A DNA stretch of 64,000 bases from Cricetomys ansorgei (Eukaryota; Chordata; Mammalia; Rodentia; Nesomyidae): assembly GCA_026225945.1 (NCBI GenBank), contig JAMJFZ010000289.1:1357001-1421000 (forward strand). Direction: 5' to 3'. Positions 63,678 through 64,000 of the stretch are shown in pieces (position 1 is the stretch's first letter; each line of letters starts with the position of its first letter). The notes beneath the pieces were generated by a model. That model had not been told where the DNA came from, ran no database searches, and saw nothing but the letters and a program-made list of their open reading frames with translations. Made by a program: the position numbers and the translations under genes.

Positions 63678-64000
63678 AATTATTTCTTCTGAATGCTTTT
63701 TTCATCATTAATATCTCAGTGATTAAGTTCACAAAACATGCCCATTGGACGTGTCTTTGATCCCAACATTTATCTACAAAAAAGTCTCCTGATAACTCAT
63801 CTGCATTTAATTATATCTCTCTGAGTCTACTGAGGCTTGATTCCTAGCTGACTTCTCTAGAAAGGACCAGAACAATCCTTTGTAACGTCTAACACAAGAT
63901 GAAAATTGATGCATGTGTCCTGGTTTTTCCTATATTTCAGATTGCTTTCATGAGACTCAATCTGGTTGTATTCTAATGCCCAGAAATTTAACAGATCGAT

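Overview
This window is intronic DNA from a muroid rodent. It carries four small internal exons of one gene, Nfib (nuclear factor I/B), all on the + strand. The identification rests on translating the exons. Together they encode a continuous NFI-B segment, from the D-SGQSGSPSHNDPAKNPPG stretch through [19 protein letters not shown] and [18 protein letters not shown] to [20 protein letters not shown] and TWHERDQ. Every junction has a consensus AG acceptor and GT donor, and the phases join without a break. NFIA, NFIC and NFIX differ clearly in this stretch.

Layout: 1-27134 is the 3' part of the long intron after the exon for the DNA-binding domain, which lies upstream of the window. Exon 3 is 27135-27188 (54 nt). 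Intron 3 follows (23.9 kb). Exon 4 is 51089-51157 (69 nt), then intron 4 (5.8 kb), exon 5 at 57000-57120 (121 nt), intron 5 (2.9 kb) and exon 6 at 60024-60142 (119 nt). The start of intron 6 runs to the window end. Exon numbers follow the usual NFI convention in which exon 2 is the large DNA-binding exon. I did not find the next exon before 64000.

The introns hold many rodent SINEs: B1 (7SL-derived), B2/B3 (tRNA-derived) and ID/B4-like. They also hold two URR1-type DNA-transposon remnants, two copies of a rodent-specific 'tgtctcagttagg' repeat, old MIR and L1 remnants, and several CA and A/T-rich simple repeats. The cleanest B1 copy (32502-32645) has the 'ctcacagagatccgcctgcc' and 'caccaccgcctggc' forms that I associate with cricetid rodents (hamsters, voles, deer mice) rather than house mouse. 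The species is therefore given only as muroid rodent, possibly cricetid.

I see no second protein-coding gene, tRNA, rRNA, CRISPR array or operon. Nearly all other open frames are short, overlap repeats or low-complexity sequence, and lack splice or codon support. The most unusual structures are a 90-bp segment present twice 983 bp apart with two mismatches, a perfect 22-bp palindrome in a repeat-free block, several hairpins and small tandem duplications, and repeat-poor blocks that may be regulatory. I found no convincing evidence of a previously undescribed system.
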